64,000 nt of DNA. Source: Thermoplasmata archaeon (GTDB lineage: Archaea; Thermoplasmatota; Thermoplasmata; Thermoplasmatales; Thermoplasmataceae). The position numbers and the translations under genes were made by a program. The notes under the pieces are model-generated. The model made no database searches and was not told the DNA's origin. It saw nothing but the letters and a program-made list of their open reading frames with translations. The DNA lies in NCBI GenBank assembly GCA_021806235.1, contig JAJZXU010000026.1, positions 112,302 through 176,301 on the forward strand, written 5' to 3'. Below are positions 62,679 to 64,000 of the stretch, piece after piece (the stretch's first letter is position 1; every line of letters begins with the position of its first letter).

Positions 62679-63689
62679 ATGAAAGCAATGGTTCTTGACA
62701 AAACGGATAAGGTGGAAAATAACCCGTTGAAGTATAAAGATGTTAATATCAGGGATCCAGAGGGCTATGAGATTCTTCTGGATGTAATATCCTGTGGTGT
62801 GTGCCATTCAAATTTACACATGATTGAGGGAGACTGGACAGAATATGGATTGCCTGGCAGATTACCACTGATACCAGGACATGAAATAATAGGAAAGGTG
62901 TCAAAACTCGGCAATCTTGTCCATGATCTAAAAATAGGAGATGTAGTGGGCATACAGCCATTATATCAGGCATGTGGCAAATGCGAATACTGCATAACCG
63001 GCAGGGAACATCTGTGCCCCTATGGTAAATGGGCGGGTGAAACCGTTGACGGTGGATATGCAGAGAGCATCGTAGCCGATTCAAGATATGTAAATAAGGT
63101 TCCTGATAATATAGATTATGTAAAAAACTCACCACTATTCTGCCCCGGAGTAACGGCATACTGTGCAGTGAAAAAGGCAGACCTGTCTCCGGATAAAACA
63201 GTATATATTGTGGGCATAGGCGGGGTAGGCCATGTTGCAATACAGATAGCAAAATTATATGGTGCCAGAGTAGTTGCAGTATCAACATCAAAAAACCACG
63301 AGGAGCTGGCGTATGAAATGGGAGCAGACAACGTAATATCCGTAAATAGGGAATATTCAGATATAGGCAAATACAAAAAAACTGCAGACTCATTAATTTT
63401 ATTTGCACCATATGATGCACCCGTAATGAATTCAATAAATCTTGTAAAGGATGGCGGCATCCTTGTTCAGGGAGTGCGTGGTAAATTGAATTATGATTTT
63501 ACCACAGAAATAGAGTTAAGGGGAACAAAAATAGGTGGCAGGGAGGATATGAACGAGGTTCTAAAACTGGCATCCCAGGGTAAAATAAAGATAGAATCAA
63601 AGGAATATAAGCTTGAGGATGCAAATATCGCACTACAGGATTTAAAGCATGGAAATATCAATGGAAGGGCGGTATTAAAAATCAAATGA
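62679..63689 (+). CDS. Zinc-dependent alcohol dehydrogenase
   Basis: This 336-residue medium-chain alcohol dehydrogenase has the catalytic zinc ligands in CGVCHSNLHMIEGDW and PGHEIIG, four structural-zinc cysteines in CGKCEYCITGREHLC, and the NAD(P)-binding motif GIGGVGHVAIQIAK. It resembles NADP-dependent alcohol or aldehyde reductases of the cinnamyl-alcohol type. The start at 62679 is set by the conserved MKAMVLDK and by the promoter position. It stands alone before the tRNA gene. Confidence 0.95.
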   Translation: MKAMVLDKTDKVENNPLKYKDVNIRDPEGYEILLDVISCGVCHSNLHMIEGDWTEYGLPGRLPLIPGHEIIGKVSKLGNLVHDLKIGDVVGIQPLYQACGKCEYCITGREHLCPYGKWAGETVDGGYAESIVADSRYVNKVPDNIDYVKNSPLFCPGVTAYCAVKKADLSPDKTVYIVGIGGVGHVAIQIAKLYGARVVAVSTSKNHEELAYEMGADNVISVNREYSDIGKYKKTADSLILFAPYDAPVMNSINLVKDGGILVQGVRGKLNYDFTTEIELRGTKIGGREDMNEVLKLASQGKIKIESKEYKLEDANIALQDLKHGNINGRAVLKIK

Positions 63690-63716
63690 TTAAATAACTT
63701 TTAACAATATACCATT

Positions 63717-63790
63717 GGATCTGTGGGGTAGTCAGGACATCCCGTTGGCCTTCGAAGCCGAGAACCCGGGTTCAAATCCCGGCAGATCCG
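63717..63790 (+). tRNA. tRNA-Arg (anticodon UCG)
   Basis: The 74-nt sequence folds as a tRNA: acceptor stem GGATCTG with CAGATCC, D-arm GGGGTAGTCAGGACATCCC, anticodon stem TTGGC/GCCGA with loop CTTCGAA (anticodon TCG), T-arm CCGGG-TTCAAAT-CCCGG and discriminator G. No intron is present and CCA is not encoded. It reads the codon CGA. Confidence 0.95.
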
Positions 63791-63922
63791 TAAAAATATA
63801 TTTTCATCTAACATTAATAAGTTTACAGGCAATAATTAATTCTCACGGCAATTAAAATTAATTAATAAAATATATTATAGTCTTTGACATAATTATTTAT
63901 CCTTTAACACCATACCATTTTT

Positions 63923-64000
63923 ATGGGAAGGAATACATCATTAATCGTTGAGAGGAAGGCCAGTGAATCTGAGATAAACAGGAAAATCAAGGAGGAGAAG
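63923..64000 (+). CDS. Start of an unidentified gene, cut by the window edge
   Basis: A frame begins with ATG at 63923 and stays open for 26 codons to the end of the window. It starts MGRNTSLIVERKASESEINR and continues with lysines and glutamates, suggesting a basic, helical N-terminus. A TATA-like TTATTTATCC stands 20-30 nt upstream. Too little is visible to name the product. Confidence 0.55.
   Translation, partial: MGRNTSLIVERKASESEINRKIKEEK

Noticed and set aside
62749..63435. 228-codon minus-strand open frame
   Set aside because: It lies fully antisense to the alcohol dehydrogenase gene, has a low-complexity His/Leu/Pro-rich translation, and no family features; it is a mirror of the real gene.

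Overview
The window is AT-rich archaeal DNA. The genes suggest the order Thermoplasmatales, probably Picrophilus or a near relative. The reasons are: proteins heavy in Ile, Asn and Tyr; TATA-like boxes about 25-30 nt before start codons, which implies leaderless mRNAs; an archaeal phosphopantothenate synthetase; a bisphosphomevalonate-decarboxylase-like protein typical of the Thermoplasma mevalonate branch; an archaeosine operon; and GH38 alpha-mannosidase and GH31 alpha-glucosidase genes in one neighbourhood, as I recall from P. torridus. In P. torridus I recall those two genes as directly adjacent; here they lie 7 kb apart, so species and strain stay open.

Positions 1-22.5 kb form a sugar and glucan utilisation region: GH38 alpha-mannosidase, aldo/keto reductase, a complete sugar ABC transporter, GH31 alpha-glucosidase, GH15 glucoamylase, a glycogen-debranching-type glucosidase and a second sugar ABC transporter. 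Imported oligosaccharides would be cut inside the cell to glucose or mannose. The region is scarred by two truncated genes meeting head to head at the left edge, an amidohydrolase relic, a 237-bp MITE-like element with a 6-bp target duplication, and an IS607-type transposon whose tnpB is frameshifted. The second transporter's binding protein appears to carry a transplanted segment.

Positions 22.5-33 kb hold sugar and central metabolism (transaldolase-like enzyme, two-zinc-site dehydrogenase, CoxG-like protein), an MMPL/RND exporter, a peroxiredoxin, a candidate structured RNA, purC, phosphopantothenate synthetase and a GlcD-type FAD oxidase. Two isolated CRISPR-like repeats lie at 30.5-30.75 kb. 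Positions 33-34.8 kb are a small, visibly GC-richer accessory island: a transposase relic, a repeat-spacer-repeat unit, and a DpnI-family endonuclease with altered metal and zinc ligands, preceded by an overlapping 49-codon ORF.

Positions 34.8-47 kb hold a NifX-like protein, MsrA, a 31-residue membrane microprotein, an MFS transporter, a methyltransferase, a heptose-bisphosphate phosphatase, and a three-gene cluster of unknown role: a degenerate HerA/VirB4-like protein divergent from a non-canonical Hsp70 that is followed by a 1,169-residue Asn-rich membrane-anchored surface protein. A bisphosphomevalonate-decarboxylase-like gene closes this part.

Positions 47-64 kb are mostly core metabolism: nitrilase, molybdenum-cofactor genes (MocA-like, XdhC-like), a second aldo/keto reductase, queE-folE-queD, pyrophosphatase, a cyclase-family hydrolase, pdxS-pdxT, a heptose-7-phosphate-kinase-like GHMP kinase, MFS exporters with a PadR regulator, an alcohol dehydrogenase, tRNA-Arg(UCG) and the start of an unidentified gene.
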